A program made the position numbers and the translations under genes. Of a DNA stretch of 48,720 nt, positions 17,251 to 28,710 are shown piece by piece. The notes below the pieces were generated by a model. That model searched no databases. It worked only from the letters and a program-made list of their open reading frames with translations, and was not told where the DNA came from. The number at the start of each line of letters is the position of its first letter. The first letter of the stretch is position 1. Source of the DNA: Patescibacteria group bacterium (GTDB lineage: Bacteria; Patescibacteriota; Minisyncoccia; Moranbacterales; DUUL01); contig WGDO01000043.1 of assembly GCA_015493225.1 (NCBI GenBank), positions 1-48,720 of the forward strand. The letters are read 5' to 3'.

Positions 17251-19050
17251 ATGAACGAAGTAGAACAAATTAAAGACCGATTAAGTGTGGCAGAAATTGT
17301 CGGCGAGTATATTAAGCTGGAAAAATCTGGTGTAAATTACAAAGCCCTCTGCCCATTTCACAACGAGAAAACTCCGTCGTTTACCGTAAACACAGAGCAA
17401 AATTTTTGGTATTGTTTTGGATGTCAGGAGGGAGGGGATATTTTTACTTTTGTTCAAAAAATGGAAGGACTAGATTTTAGAGAATCATTGGAAAAACTAG
17501 CCGAACGAGCTAATGTGGAATTACCAAGATATACTCCTCGAAACAAAGAAGAAAAAAACAAAAAACAAACAGCTTTAGATATTCTTCAATTGACTACTAA
17601 AATTTATCAACAGCAACTAATTAAAAATAAGAAATCGCCGGAAATTTTAAAATATTTAAAAAAACGCGGTTTCACCAAGGCGGTTATTCGTGATTTTAAA
17701 ATTGGCTATGCTCCCGATAGTTGGCGAGCCATCACGGACTATCTAGCCACTAAGAAAAAATTTATTCCGGCAGACATTGTCCAGGCTGGATTGGCAATTC
17801 ATAAAGACAATACCAATCAACAAGATATCCAAAATTACTACGACCGTTTTCGAGACCGAATTATGTTTCCCATCATCGATATCAATGGAAAAACAATTGG
17901 TTATTCGGCGAGGATAGCTCCCGGCGGAGATGAAAAAAATGCTAAATATATTAATAGCCCTCAATCCATAGTTTATGACAAGAGTAAAGTTCTTTATGGT
18001 CTTTATCAAGCTAGACAATCCATTCGTCAAAGGGGGTACGCCATCATTGTTGAAGGAAATGCTGATGTAGTTTTATCCCACAGTATTAATGTTAAAAATG
18101 TGGTGGCCGTATCCGGAACGGCTCTAACCAATGAGCAAATTAAAATTCTCAAACGATATACTAATAAAGTTATGCTTAATTTTGATATGGATGGCGCCGG
18201 ACAAAAAGCAACCAGAAAAAGTATTCAAATTTGTTTACAAAACGATTTACAGGTAAAAATAATTTTACTGGATGAAAAGTATAAAGATGTTGGAGACATT
18301 GTAGCTGAGCAGCCAGATGATTGGAAAAAATTTATTCAAAAAGCTATTCCTATAATGGAATATTATTTTAAAACTTTTTTCGCAGAATATAATGTGGAAG
18401 ATATTCAAGATAGAAAAATAATTATCAGGGAGTTGTTAAAAGTCATTAAAGATATTGCTGATCCCATTGAGCAATCCTATTGGCTTAAAAAATTATCTCT
18501 TCGAACTCAAACCGATGAAGACTTATTGACAAATGAGCTAGAAAAGGTTAAATTAAATAGTAGAGAAACATCTTTGCCGGTACGAAGTTCTGAAAATAAA
18601 AATACAGTCACGGAAAATAATAAGCAAAAGGAAGAGAAAAAAGTTTCTCGCAGTGTTGTTTTGCAACGACGCTTGCTTGGTTTACTGGCTAAATTTCCCA
18701 GAGAACTGAAAAATATTATCGATAGTTTTTCACCAGAAACTTTTTTTGATAAAGATAAAAAAGATATCTTTCAAAAATTAAAAAACAAAGAAGATTTAGG
18801 AAAAATCAAAGATAAAGTTAATAACTACATTGTACAAATTAGTTATCAATATAAAGAAGGTGATGGAATTACTGAGGTTGAAATTGATCCGGTTAAAGAA
18901 TGGAAGTTAAATCTACAAGAATTGACCAAGCTAAAACAACGAGAAAAATTGAAGCAAATAGAATTGGACTTAAAACAGGCCGAGGAAAGTGGCGATGAAA
19001 GGGAAATTGAGAGATTGATGATGGAGTTACAGAAATTACTGAATGGTTGA
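17251..19050 (+). CDS. dnaG: DNA primase
   Basis: CPFHNEKTPSFTVNTEQNFWYCFGCQEGGDIFTF zinc finger. TOPRIM VEGNADVVL ... NFDMDGAGQKA. Confidence 0.97.
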   Translation: MNEVEQIKDRLSVAEIVGEYIKLEKSGVNYKALCPFHNEKTPSFTVNTEQNFWYCFGCQEGGDIFTFVQKMEGLDFRESLEKLAERANVELPRYTPRNKEEKNKKQTALDILQLTTKIYQQQLIKNKKSPEILKYLKKRGFTKAVIRDFKIGYAPDSWRAITDYLATKKKFIPADIVQAGLAIHKDNTNQQDIQNYYDRFRDRIMFPIIDINGKTIGYSARIAPGGDEKNAKYINSPQSIVYDKSKVLYGLYQARQSIRQRGYAIIVEGNADVVLSHSINVKNVVAVSGTALTNEQIKILKRYTNKVMLNFDMDGAGQKATRKSIQICLQNDLQVKIILLDEKYKDVGDIVAEQPDDWKKFIQKAIPIMEYYFKTFFAEYNVEDIQDRKIIIRELLKVIKDIADPIEQSYWLKKLSLRTQTDEDLLTNELEKVKLNSRETSLPVRSSENKNTVTENNKQKEEKKVSRSVVLQRRLLGLLAKFPRELKNIIDSFSPETFFDKDKKDIFQKLKNKEDLGKIKDKVNNYIVQISYQYKEGDGITEVEIDPVKEWKLNLQELTKLKQREKLKQIELDLKQAEESGDEREIERLMMELQKLLNG

Positions 19051-19102
19051 TAATTAGTTCCACAAGAGTTCCACAAACAAGTCTTGTGAGGAAGCGATTA
19101 TT

Positions 19103-19121
19103 CCACAAGCCTTGCTTGTGG
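19103..19121. repeat. Perfect hairpin in the dnaG-rpoD spacer
   Basis: CCACAAGC-CTT-GCTTGTGG. Related CCACAA/TTGTG words just upstream. Confidence 0.5.
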
Positions 19122-19159
19122 AGAAAAATAAACAACATAATACATTTTAATATATTTTT

Positions 19160-20605
19160 ATGGCAAGCAGAAAAAAAACAACCAAAAGAAAACCAAGAGC
19201 AAAAACCACTGTTAAGAAAAAAACTAATACCCCAAAGAGAAAAGTAAAGACAAGGACTAAGGTTGTTGCCAGAAAAAAAACCGTTCGAAAAACAACTACT
19301 CGTCGTCTGGGACGTCCTAAGGCTACTAGAAAAAAAGGGACAACTAAACAAACACGTCGAGTAACGCCCAAGAAAAAACGGATTACCCAAAAAAGAAAAA
19401 CAGTAGTCAAAAAAATAACTCCTAAGAAAAATACTAGACCTAAAACCAAAACAACTGTCAAAAAAATAGTTTCCAAAAATACCACCGGTGGCAAAGTCAA
19501 TGAAAAAGAGGATGTAAATAGTAAGATGACTAAATTTATTGAACAAGGTCGTCAGCGAGGATTTGTAACCGAAGATGAAATAGTGCATTCTTTTGGTACC
19601 ATCGAAGAAAATATTGAAGATGTTGAAAAATTGTATGATTTACTTGAGGAGGGGGGTATTAAAATTTTAACTTCCGATGAAGTTATTAAAGAAGAAGTGG
19701 AAAGAGAAGCTACTGAAAAACCAGAAATTCAAAAAAGGAGATTTGATGAACAATTAAAAGCAGAAAACAGCAATTTATCAGATTCAGTTCAGATGTATTT
19801 ATGGGAAATTGGAAAGACTCCTTTAATAAAAGCAGAAAGAGAGGTCGCTTTGGCAAAAAGAATAGAAAAGGGGGATGAATTAGCCCGAAAGGAATTAACC
19901 GAAGCAAATTTAAGATTGGTTGTTTCCATCGCTAAAAAATATGTGGGGCGAAGTCATAGCTTGTCTTTTCTTGATTTAATTCAAGAAGGAAATATCGGTT
20001 TATTTAGAGCAGTGGAAAAATTTGATTATCGGCGAGGATATAAATTTTCCACTTATGCTACCTGGTGGATTAGACAATCCATTACCAGGGCCATTGCTGA
20101 CCAGTCACGAACCATTAGAATTCCAGTTCATATGGTAGAAACTATCAATAAATATATTCAGACTACCAGAAGACTAGTACAAGAATTAGGACGAGAACCA
20201 TTACCAGAAGAGGTTGCTTCAGAGATGGACTTGGAAGTTGACAAGGTTCGTCATATTATGAAAATTTCCCAAGAAACAGTTTCCCTGGAAACATCTGTTG
20301 GAAGTAGTGATAATAATGAAAGTACTTTAGTTGATTTTATTAAGGATAATAAGATGGTAATGCCAAATAAACAGGCCGCTAGGACACTCCTTAAGAAACA
20401 TATTAAAGAGGCCCTGGAAGGTTTAACCCCCCGGGAGCAAAAGATTTTGAAAATTCGTTTTGGGCTGGACGATGGAGTTACTCATACCTTGGAAGAGGTA
20501 GGGCGTGAATTTGGTGTTACCAGGGAAAGAATTAGACAAATTGAGGCAAAAGCATTGGAGAAAATTAGAAAGCAGGAAGCTAGTGATAAGTTGAAACACT
20601 ATTAA
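19160..20605 (+). CDS. rpoD: RNA polymerase sigma-70 factor with Lys/Arg/Thr-rich N-terminal extension
   Basis: [81 protein letters not shown]. Confidence 0.95.
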   Translation: MASRKKTTKRKPRAKTTVKKKTNTPKRKVKTRTKVVARKKTVRKTTTRRLGRPKATRKKGTTKQTRRVTPKKKRITQKRKTVVKKITPKKNTRPKTKTTVKKIVSKNTTGGKVNEKEDVNSKMTKFIEQGRQRGFVTEDEIVHSFGTIEENIEDVEKLYDLLEEGGIKILTSDEVIKEEVEREATEKPEIQKRRFDEQLKAENSNLSDSVQMYLWEIGKTPLIKAEREVALAKRIEKGDELARKELTEANLRLVVSIAKKYVGRSHSLSFLDLIQEGNIGLFRAVEKFDYRRGYKFSTYATWWIRQSITRAIADQSRTIRIPVHMVETINKYIQTTRRLVQELGREPLPEEVASEMDLEVDKVRHIMKISQETVSLETSVGSSDNNESTLVDFIKDNKMVMPNKQAARTLLKKHIKEALEGLTPREQKILKIRFGLDDGVTHTLEEVGREFGVTRERIRQIEAKALEKIRKQEASDKLKHY

Positions 20606-20618
20606 TAAAGTCTGTAAA

Positions 20619-20705
20619 GTTTATAAGGTTTGTAAAGTCGAAAGTAAATTTAAAATGTTTAATTTAAAATTTAAATTCAATTTAAAAAATCTTAATTTTA
20701 AAACA
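20619..20705. repeat. AT-rich spacer repeat, copy 2
   Basis: GTTTATAAGGTTTGTAAAGTC identical to 4372-4392. Confidence 0.55.
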
Positions 20706-20957
20706 GCTGATTATTTATTACCTGTTTTAAAAATTTAAACATTGAGAATTTTTATCTCCCGTTTAGGGATGAGATTGAAAATTTTAAATTAGAAGACTAT
20801 ACTGAAGACTCCCAATCCTTCCTTTCACGAAAAGACGGAGTAACCCCTTTTGTATAGGGGGCATGAGAGTTGCCTATTTTTTCTAAAAATGGTATTATAG
20901 TATTGTTCATTTGAAACATAGGATTATTTCTAAAATAGAGATTTTGATTTAAAAATA

Positions 20958-21118
20958 ATACCAGTTCCAATTAACTATTGATCATAAGTCGTAGAAAATT
21001 TTGATTTAGACGACGTTGAGAAAGACGAAGTGATGCGGTAGTATCATTGAGTTTTTCGAGACAAGTATAAATCAAAATTTTCAAGACTTGGTGTGCAGTA
21101 GTTAGTTGGAAATGGTAT
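20958..21118 (+). ncRNA. 161-nt self-complementary element, copy A (10 nt upstream of ftsA)
   Basis: About 86% identical (hand count 138/161) to 46946-47106. ATACCA/TGGTAT ends, 15-bp GAAAATTTTGATTTA/TAAATCAAAATTTTC core, compensatory changes between copies. Confidence 0.75.
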
Positions 21119-21128
21119 AAAATAAAAG

Positions 21129-22388
21129 ATGAATAATAAAGAGAGTTACATTGTTACAATAGATGTTGGTTCTTCTGCGGTTAGAACTATTATTGCTCAA
21201 ATAGTAGAGGAGCAAAAACCACGCATTGTCGGTGTAGGGGTTGTCCCTAATACAGGAATGCGTCGAGGAGTGGTAGTAGAAATAGAGGAAACGGTCAGTG
21301 CTATTGGTAAATCTGTAGAGATGGCTGAATTACATTCTGGTGTGCAAGTGGATAGTGCCTTTATTTCTGTCGGTGGGGAAGATCTAGAATTTCAGGAAAT
21401 TACTGGAGTAGTAGCTGTGGGAAGAGCGGATGGAGAAGTTTCTCCATCAGATGCAGAAAGAGCAATCGAAGCTGCTCAGGCAATAAATATCCCTTTAAAT
21501 AAAGAAATTATTCATATTATCCCTCAGAAATTTAAGCTTGACGATCAGGAAAGTGTTAAAGACCCCATTGGTATGAATGGAGTAAGGTTGGAAATGACAG
21601 GGGTAGCTGTTTTAGGATTATCAGCTAATATTAAACACCTAACTAGATGTCTTGAAAACAATGAGATAGATATTGATGGTATAATTGCTATACCAATCGC
21701 AGCTGCTCAGTCAGCTTTAAACAAGAGACAACGTGAGCTAGGTAGTGTTTTGATAGAATTAGGAGCGGGAACTACATCTTTAATAGTCTATGAAGAGCAA
21801 GAAATTATTGACATGAAGGTTATTCCTATCGGCATGAGTTATGTTACTAACGATATTGCCATCGGACTAAGAACTTCAGTGGACGTAGCCGAGAAAGTCA
21901 AACTAAAATATGGTTCAGCTTTACCAAGGGAGATAAACAAAAATGATAAAATAAATTTAGCAGAATTAGACGAAAGTGAAGAGGGCGTAGTGTCACGTCG
22001 TTATGTGGCAGAAATTATCGAAGCACGAATGGAGGAAGTATTTAATTTTGTAGAGAAAGAGCTAAAAAGAATTGAGAGAAGCGCCCTGCTACCAGCTGGA
22101 GCTATTTTGAGTGGAGGTGGAGCTTATGTTCATGGTGCGGTTGATCTAACCAAGGATATTTTAAGACTCCCAGCCCAGATAGGATTTCCGGCCGAAATGA
22201 GTGGGCTGGTTGATAAAGTTGATGGTCCGTCATTTAATGTTTCCATAGGAATGCTATTGTGGGTTTTAGATAATCAAGATAATTCAGAGATGGAAGAAAA
22301 GAAAAATTTAAAATTTCATATTTCTGGTGACTTAACAAAAAAAGGGACAGAAATGGTCAAGGGGTGGTTCAAAAGATTTTTACCATAA
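21129..22388 (+). CDS. ftsA: Cell division protein FtsA
   Basis: IVTIDVGSSAVRTIIAQ, SAFISVGGEDLEF, LIELGAGTTSLIVYE, AILSGGGAYVHG. Adjacent to ftsZ. Confidence 0.95.
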   Translation: MNNKESYIVTIDVGSSAVRTIIAQIVEEQKPRIVGVGVVPNTGMRRGVVVEIEETVSAIGKSVEMAELHSGVQVDSAFISVGGEDLEFQEITGVVAVGRADGEVSPSDAERAIEAAQAINIPLNKEIIHIIPQKFKLDDQESVKDPIGMNGVRLEMTGVAVLGLSANIKHLTRCLENNEIDIDGIIAIPIAAAQSALNKRQRELGSVLIELGAGTTSLIVYEEQEIIDMKVIPIGMSYVTNDIAIGLRTSVDVAEKVKLKYGSALPREINKNDKINLAELDESEEGVVSRRYVAEIIEARMEEVFNFVEKELKRIERSALLPAGAILSGGGAYVHGAVDLTKDILRLPAQIGFPAEMSGLVDKVDGPSFNVSIGMLLWVLDNQDNSEMEEKKNLKFHISGDLTKKGTEMVKGWFKRFLP

Positions 22389-22414
22389 GGGAAAGTAATT
22401 TTATAAAACAACTC

Positions 22415-22443
22415 TTGACTATTTTTTTATAATTTGTTAGAAT
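22415..22443 (+). promoter_or_regulatory. Sigma70-type promoter upstream of ftsZ
   Basis: TTGACT - 17 nt - TAGAAT. Confidence 0.65.
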
Positions 22444-22492
22444 AATAAACTGTGGTAATCTAAGACCCAGTTTAAGATAATAAAATAAAATT

Positions 22493-23803
22493 ATGGTTGA
22501 AATTAAACCAGACGTAGAAACTTTTGCTAGAATTAAAGTGGTCGGTGTCGGAGGAGGAGGAAGTAATGCTATTAGTAGAATGGTAGAGAGTCAGCTTACT
22601 GGCGTTGATTTTATGGTGGTCAATACCGATGCACAAGATTTGCACCACTGTAAAGCTGAAGAAAAAATTCATATTGGAAAAAATCTAACCAGAGGATTGG
22701 GAGCCGGAATGAATCCTGAACTGGGTCGACAAGCGGCTGAAGAAAATAGAGATGAAATACATGAAGCCCTAAAAGGGACAGATATGGTTTTTGTTGTATA
22801 TGGAGCTGGGGGGGGAACTGGGTCTGGCGCTGGACCAGTTATTGCTGAAGCAGCCAAAGAAGCTGGAGCATTAACGATTGGTGTTGTAACTAAACCATTT
22901 ACCTTCGAAGGAAGACAACGTTCGGTTATTGCTGATGAATCTATTGAAAATTTGAAAGAGAGGGTTGATACTCTGATAACAATTCAAAACGATAAACTTC
23001 TACATATTATAGATAAAAATACTTCCTTGATACAGTCTTTTCGAATTGTGGATGATGTTCTTAGACAGGGAGTCCAGGGAATTTCAGATTTAATTACTAA
23101 ACCAGGAATTGTTAATGTTGATTTTGCTGATATCAATGCCATTATGTCTGAAAGTGGAAATGCTTTAATGGGTGTTGGTATTGCTAGCGGAGAAGATCGG
23201 GCTACTCAAGCTGCTAAATCAGCAATTAACTCACCACTTCTTAATGTTTCCATTGATGGAGCTAAGGGAGTTTTATTTAATATTAGTGGCAATGCTGAAG
23301 ACCTTACCATGGCAGAAATAAATGATGCCGCCAGTGCAATTACTGAAAGTGTTGATCCTAATGCTAGAATTATTTTTGGCGCATCTGTTGATGAAAGTGT
23401 TGACGAAGGAGAGATAAGAATAACAGTTATAGCGACAGGCTTTGATTTTGAACAAAATAATAATTCTGGAAATAATATTCCGCCACGTCAAACTATAGAA
23501 TTAGATACTGATACAATAGAAAATGAAGATAGCAAAACTAAAGAGAAATCAGAATCAATATCATTTAATGATGAAAATAATAAGGTCGATAAGTTAAGTA
23601 TAAATGAAGAAATCAAGGAATCTGATCGAGTAGAAGGTGGATTTAAATTATTTAATAAGAAAAAATCTAATTTTGAATTTAGTAAACCAAAAAAAGTGAT
23701 AAAAAAAGATTTTACAGATGATTTAAAAATAGAAGAGAAAGGTTCTACTGATATGGATGACACAGAAGTCCCAGCCTTTATTCGAAAAAAATTAGGAAGA
23801 TAA
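22493..23803 (+). CDS. ftsZ: Cell division protein FtsZ
   Basis: IKVVGVGGGGSNAISRM, VNTDAQDLHHC, VFVVYGAGGGTGSGAGPVIAEAAKE. C-terminal DDTEVPAFIRKKLGR. Confidence 0.98.
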   Translation: MVEIKPDVETFARIKVVGVGGGGSNAISRMVESQLTGVDFMVVNTDAQDLHHCKAEEKIHIGKNLTRGLGAGMNPELGRQAAEENRDEIHEALKGTDMVFVVYGAGGGTGSGAGPVIAEAAKEAGALTIGVVTKPFTFEGRQRSVIADESIENLKERVDTLITIQNDKLLHIIDKNTSLIQSFRIVDDVLRQGVQGISDLITKPGIVNVDFADINAIMSESGNALMGVGIASGEDRATQAAKSAINSPLLNVSIDGAKGVLFNISGNAEDLTMAEINDAASAITESVDPNARIIFGASVDESVDEGEIRITVIATGFDFEQNNNSGNNIPPRQTIELDTDTIENEDSKTKEKSESISFNDENNKVDKLSINEEIKESDRVEGGFKLFNKKKSNFEFSKPKKVIKKDFTDDLKIEEKGSTDMDDTEVPAFIRKKLGR

Positions 23804-23808
23804 AAAGC

Positions 23809-23837
23809 TTGACAGTTTATTTATTTAGATATATTAT
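23809..23837 (+). promoter_or_regulatory. Sigma70-type promoter of the str operon
   Basis: TTGACA - 17 nt - TATTAT. Confidence 0.6.
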
Positions 23838-24036
23838 ACGTAAAGACACAAAAAACATATAAAGGGCTAGTGGCTGAGCTCAGTGTTTTTTATTTACTTA
23901 AAAGTTAGTATTATGTAATTTACAATAAATATCAATTAACCCCAATTTTATAAGAATTTAACCAGTTTCGTTTTGAAATTTTAAAGTTAAGTCAATTAGA
24001 TCTAGTTTGAAATTTAAAACTTAAAATTAATTAAAT

Positions 24037-24450
24037 ATGCCAACTATAAATCAATTAAAAAGAAAGCCAAGAAAGATAACTAAGAAAAAGCCAAAGTCAC
24101 CAGCTTTAACTTATTCTTTTAATTCTTTAAAGAATAAACCCGTAGATAATAATTCTCCATTTAAAAGGGGAGTTTGCGTCAAGGTGGCCACTACCACTCC
24201 AAAAAAGCCAAACTCCGCTTTACGAAAAATTGCCAGAGTAAAGTTGACCAATGGAATGGAAGTGACAGCCTACATTCCTGGTATTGGGCACAATTTACAA
24301 GAGCATTCCATTGTAATGCTTCGAGGGGGAAGAGTGCCAGATCTACCAGGTGTACGATATCATGTTGTTCGAGGAATTCTAGATACAGCTGGAGTTGCTG
24401 ACAGAAAAAAAAGTCGATCTAAGTATGGTGCAAAAAAAGAGAAAAAATAA
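24037..24450 (+). CDS. rpsL: 30S ribosomal protein S12 (with internal extension)
   Basis: [72 protein letters not shown]. Confidence 0.97.
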   Translation: MPTINQLKRKPRKITKKKPKSPALTYSFNSLKNKPVDNNSPFKRGVCVKVATTTPKKPNSALRKIARVKLTNGMEVTAYIPGIGHNLQEHSIVMLRGGRVPDLPGVRYHVVRGILDTAGVADRKKSRSKYGAKKEKK

Positions 24451-24530
24451 TAAATACTTTTTAGATTATTATAATTCTTATGTCCCTAAATGGGAGTTAA
24501 AAAATTCTTAAATTCTTAAATTTAAATTAA

Positions 24531-24998
24531 ATGTCAAGAAAGAATAAAACATATCGAAATTTTTGGAAAACTGATCCAAAATATAATTCAATGTTGGTAG
24601 GACGATTTGTCGGACAACTAATGCAAGATGGTAAAAGAACCGTAGCTGAAACAATAGTTTATGACGCCTTCAATATTATTCATGAGAAAACAAAAAAAGG
24701 TGGATTGAATATATTTGAGCAGGCCATTAAGAATGTTTCTCCTCTGATGGAGTTAAAAGGACGAAGAATTGGTGGAGCAAATTATCAAGTGCCTATTCCA
24801 GTATCAGGAGACCGGCGTATAACTTTAGCAATGCGATGGATTTTAGCCGCTTCAAAAGCTCGAAAAGGACAGCGAATGGCTGGTAGGTTGGCAGATGAAT
24901 TGCTAGAAGCTACCAACAAAACTGGTGCAGCCATGAAAAAACGAGAAGACACTCATCGAATGGCCGAGGCCAACAAAGCCTTTGCTCATTTTGCATAA
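24531..24998 (+). CDS. rpsG: 30S ribosomal protein S7
   Basis: MSRKNKTYRN, GKRTVAETIVYDAF, PLMELKGRRIGGANYQVPIPV, AMRWILAASKARKGQRMAGRLADELLEA. Confidence 0.97.
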   Translation: MSRKNKTYRNFWKTDPKYNSMLVGRFVGQLMQDGKRTVAETIVYDAFNIIHEKTKKGGLNIFEQAIKNVSPLMELKGRRIGGANYQVPIPVSGDRRITLAMRWILAASKARKGQRMAGRLADELLEATNKTGAAMKKREDTHRMAEANKAFAHFA

Positions 24999-25133
24999 GA
25001 TACAATGCACATTGAGATTCTTAAGATTCTTAAGACTTTTAGAAATTAAAAATTAGAATTAGAATAAAATTAAACAATTAAAGAATTAAAATTTCAATCA
25101 AAATTCGAAATTCAAAATTCAAAATTAAAAACT

Positions 25134-27251
25134 ATGTCAAGACAATACCCCATTGAAAAATATCGAAACATCGGAATTATTGCCCATGTTGATGCTGGTA
25201 AAACAACAACTACTGAGCGTGTTTTATTTTACACTGGAATTTCTCACAAAATTGGAGAAGTTCATGAAGGTGAAGCTACCATGGATTGGATGGAACAGGA
25301 GCAAGAAAGAGGAATTACCATTACTTCCGCTGCAACTACTTGTTATTGGCAGGATCACCAAGTAAATATTATCGATACTCCAGGGCACGTTGACTTTACC
25401 GTTGAAGTAGAGCGTTCTCTACGTGTTCTTGACGGAGGAGTAGTTGTTTTTGACGGGAAAGAAGGAGTTGAACCTCAATCTGAAACGGTTTGGCGACAGG
25501 CCGATAAATATAATGTTCCTCGAGTTTGTTTTATAAATAAAATTGATAAGGAGGGGGCAAATTTTAAAGACGCCCTGACATCTATTCATGACAGACTATC
25601 TCCCAATGCTGTAGCTATTCAATATCCCATTGGCGAAGGTGACACCTATAAAAAACAAAGTGATAGCCCTGAAGCAGTGGGAATTATAGACTTAATTAAA
25701 ATGAAAGCTTGCTATTTTAAGGGGGAGAATGGTATAGATATTGAAGAGAAAGATATCCCAGAAGACTTAAAGACGATTGCCGAAGAATGGCGAGAAAAAA
25801 TGGTTGAAAAAGTTTCTGAGTTAGATGATGAGTTGATGGAAAAATATTTAGAAGGAAATGCTCCCACCGAAGAAGAATTACATAAAGTTATAAGAAAAGG
25901 TACCATTGCTGGAGAAATCTATCCAATAATGGTTGGTTCCGCTTTTAAGAATGTTGGCGTTCAAAAAGTTTTAGATGCCGTCATTAAATATTTACCTTCT
26001 CCAATTGATATTCCTCCAATGGAAGGTGAATTATTAAGCGACCCAGAGAAGAAAGTAAAACGAGAAGCTAAAGATGACGAAAAACTAACTGCGTTGGCTT
26101 TTAAAATCGCAACTGATCCTTTTGTTGGACAACTATCATTTTTTAGAATTTATGCTGGAACTCTAAAGGCTGGTTCTTATGTTTATAATTCATCAAAGGG
26201 CAAAAAGGAACGAGTTGGGCGTATTTTAAGAATGATGTCCAATGACCGGGAAGAAGTTGATGAAATGTATGCTGGTGATATTGGTGCTTTAGTTGGCATG
26301 AAATATACTGGTACAGGAGACACTTTGTGTAGTGAAGATGAGCCAGTTATTTTGGAAAATATTGAATTCCCAGAGCCAGTTATTTCTGTAGCCATTGAAC
26401 CAAAGACAAAAGCCGACCAAGAAAAAATGGCTATTGCTCTCAGTAAATTAGCAGAAGAAGACCCAACTTTCCAAGTTAGAACAGATGAAGATACTGGTCA
26501 AAATATTATTTCTGGGATGGGTGAATTACATTTAGATATTATTATTGATCGAATGAAAAGAGAATTTAAAGTGGAGGCTAATATTGGTAAACCGCAGGTA
26601 GCTTATCGAGAGACAATTAAGCAACAAGCTGAAGCAGAAGGTAAATTTATTAAGCAATCCGGTGGTCGAGGACAATATGGACATTGTTGGTTACGAGTTG
26701 AACCAGGAGAAGAAGGAAAAGGCTTTGAATTTAAAAATGAAATTAAAGGTGGCGTTATTCCCCAGGAATACATTCCAGCCGTAGAAAAAGGTGTGGCAGG
26801 AGCAATGAATAACGGTGTTTTAGCTGGATATCCAATAGTTGATGTAGCTGTAACTCTTTATGATGGTTCTTATCATGATGTTGATTCTTCTGAAGCAGCC
26901 TTTAAAGTTGCCGGATCCATGGCACTTAAAGCGGCTTTACAAAAAGCCAATCCAGTTATTTTAGAGCCAATCATGAAAGTAGAAGTAACTACCCCAGAAC
27001 AATTTATGGGAGATGTTGTTGGAGATCTTAATGCTAAACGTGGACAAATTGATGAGATGATTGATAAAGGTTCAGGAAACGCGATTCTTAAAGTTATTCA
27101 GGCTCAAGTTCCATTATCGTCTTTATTTGGTTATGCTACTCAGTTAAGGTCAATGAGTCAGGGACGAGCTAATTATGCTATGGAATTTGATCATTATGCC
27201 GAAGTTCCAAATAATATTGCCGAAGAAATTAAATCTGGTGATAGGAAATAG
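25134..27251 (+). CDS. fusA: Elongation factor G
   Basis: [85 protein letters not shown]. Confidence 0.98.
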   Translation: MSRQYPIEKYRNIGIIAHVDAGKTTTTERVLFYTGISHKIGEVHEGEATMDWMEQEQERGITITSAATTCYWQDHQVNIIDTPGHVDFTVEVERSLRVLDGGVVVFDGKEGVEPQSETVWRQADKYNVPRVCFINKIDKEGANFKDALTSIHDRLSPNAVAIQYPIGEGDTYKKQSDSPEAVGIIDLIKMKACYFKGENGIDIEEKDIPEDLKTIAEEWREKMVEKVSELDDELMEKYLEGNAPTEEELHKVIRKGTIAGEIYPIMVGSAFKNVGVQKVLDAVIKYLPSPIDIPPMEGELLSDPEKKVKREAKDDEKLTALAFKIATDPFVGQLSFFRIYAGTLKAGSYVYNSSKGKKERVGRILRMMSNDREEVDEMYAGDIGALVGMKYTGTGDTLCSEDEPVILENIEFPEPVISVAIEPKTKADQEKMAIALSKLAEEDPTFQVRTDEDTGQNIISGMGELHLDIIIDRMKREFKVEANIGKPQVAYRETIKQQAEAEGKFIKQSGGRGQYGHCWLRVEPGEEGKGFEFKNEIKGGVIPQEYIPAVEKGVAGAMNNGVLAGYPIVDVAVTLYDGSYHDVDSSEAAFKVAGSMALKAALQKANPVILEPIMKVEVTTPEQFMGDVVGDLNAKRGQIDEMIDKGSGNAILKVIQAQVPLSSLFGYATQLRSMSQGRANYAMEFDHYAEVPNNIAEEIKSGDRK

Positions 27252-27255
27252 AAAT

Positions 27256-27283
27256 TTGACAATTTCTCAAAACAGTTTATAAT
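27256..27283 (+). promoter_or_regulatory. Sigma70-type promoter upstream of tuf
   Basis: TTGACA - 16 nt - TATAAT. Confidence 0.7.
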
Positions 27284-27379
27284 AAATTCAGTACATTTAG
27301 TACTATTTAATTTAATAAGTTAATTAAAAAAACATATCCAGTGGTGGGTTAAATCCATTGGTGTGTAAAGAACAAATAA

Positions 27380-28570
27380 ATGGCAGAAGCATTTGATAGA
27401 AGTTTACCACATGTAAATGTAGGTACAATTGGTCATGTTGATCATGGTAAAACAACTTTGACGGCCGCTATTCTTCATGTATTAAGTATGAAAGGACAAG
27501 CAGACGAAAAAGCTGTTGATGAAATTGACAAAGCCCCAGAAGAAAAAGAACGTGGAATTACCATTGCCACTGCTCACTGTGAATATAATTCTAAAAAGAG
27601 ACATTATGCACATGTAGATTGTCCAGGACATGCTGATTATATTAAAAATATGATCACCGGTGCTGCTCAAATGGATGGTGCTATCTTAGTAGTATCTGCA
27701 ACAGATGGTCCTATGCCTCAAACCAGGGAGCATATCTTACTTGCTAAACAAGTTGGTGTTCCAGAGATTGTAGTATTTATTAATAAAACTGATCAAGTTG
27801 ACGATCCTGATCTTATTGAGTTAGTTGAAGAAGAAATTAGAGAATTGTTAACAAAGTATGAATTTGATGGTGAAAACGCTGCCATTATCAAAGGTTCAGC
27901 CATTAAGGCACTGGAAACAAAGAGTGCTGATGATGAGGATGCTAAACCAATTTTAGAGCTTATTGATGCTTTGGATGAAAAAATTCCAACACCAAAACGA
28001 GATGTAGATAAACCTTTCTTACTACCAATCGAAGATATTTTCTCAATTGAAGGTCGTGGAACCGTAGTAACTGGTAGAATCGAAAGAGGAACAATTAATA
28101 TAAATGATGAAGTAGAAGTTGTTGGTTTGCGAGACTTACAAAAAACAGTTGTTACTGGAATTGAAATGTTTAATAAAGAATTAGATCATGGAGAAGCTGG
28201 TGATAATGCTGGAATTTTACTTCGTGGTTTAAAAAAAGAAGACGTAGAAAGAGGGCAAGTTTTGGCTAAGCCAGGTTCAATTACTCCTCACACTGAGTTT
28301 GATACAGAAGTATATATTTTAACTAAAGATGAAGGTGGACGACATACTCCCTTCTTCAAAGGATACAAACCACAGTTTTACATTAGAACAACTGATGTAA
28401 CTGGTGATGTAACTTTGCCAGAAGGAACTGAGATGGTTATGCCTGGTGATACTGTAAATCTTGGTGTTAAATTAGTGCAACCAGTGGCCATGGAGGATGG
28501 AATGAGGTTTGCTATTCGTGAAGGTGGCAAAACTGTTGGAGCTGGAGTTGTAACAAAGATTATCAAATAG
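27380..28570 (+). CDS. tuf: Elongation factor Tu
   Basis: [73 protein letters not shown]. Confidence 0.99.
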   Translation: MAEAFDRSLPHVNVGTIGHVDHGKTTLTAAILHVLSMKGQADEKAVDEIDKAPEEKERGITIATAHCEYNSKKRHYAHVDCPGHADYIKNMITGAAQMDGAILVVSATDGPMPQTREHILLAKQVGVPEIVVFINKTDQVDDPDLIELVEEEIRELLTKYEFDGENAAIIKGSAIKALETKSADDEDAKPILELIDALDEKIPTPKRDVDKPFLLPIEDIFSIEGRGTVVTGRIERGTININDEVEVVGLRDLQKTVVTGIEMFNKELDHGEAGDNAGILLRGLKKEDVERGQVLAKPGSITPHTEFDTEVYILTKDEGGRHTPFFKGYKPQFYIRTTDVTGDVTLPEGTEMVMPGDTVNLGVKLVQPVAMEDGMRFAIREGGKTVGAGVVTKIIK

Positions 28571-28610
28571 ATTTTCTAAAAATTTCCTTAAAATATGGAT
28601 AATATTTTTC

Positions 28611-28638
28611 AAAAAACCGTCGTTTGACGGTTTTTTTG
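28611..28638 (+). terminator. Intrinsic terminator after tuf
   Basis: AAAAAACCGTC-GTTT-GACGGTTTTTTT. Confidence 0.85.
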
Positions 28639-28644
28639 ATTGCA

Positions 28645-28673
28645 TTGACAAAGTGCTATTTTTGGCGTATAAT
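28645..28673 (+). promoter_or_regulatory. Exact-consensus sigma70 promoter upstream of lepB
   Basis: TTGACA - 17 nt - TATAAT. Confidence 0.8.
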
Positions 28674-28710
28674 AAAGCATGAAAGAGAAAAAATTAAATT
28701 ATAATAAGAT

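Noticed and set aside
19147-19588. Minus-strand ORFs opposite the rpoD N-terminus (117 and 231 aa, hydrophobic)
   Set aside because: They are reverse-complement products of Lys-rich codons (Phe/Leu/Val-rich translations), not real membrane proteins.
20797-20885. Known riboswitch in the rpoD-ftsA spacer (GACGGAGTAACCCC...GGGGGCATGAGAGTTGCC)
   Set aside because: A CCCC/GGGG hairpin is present, but no riboswitch consensus could be matched by eye. Left unassigned.
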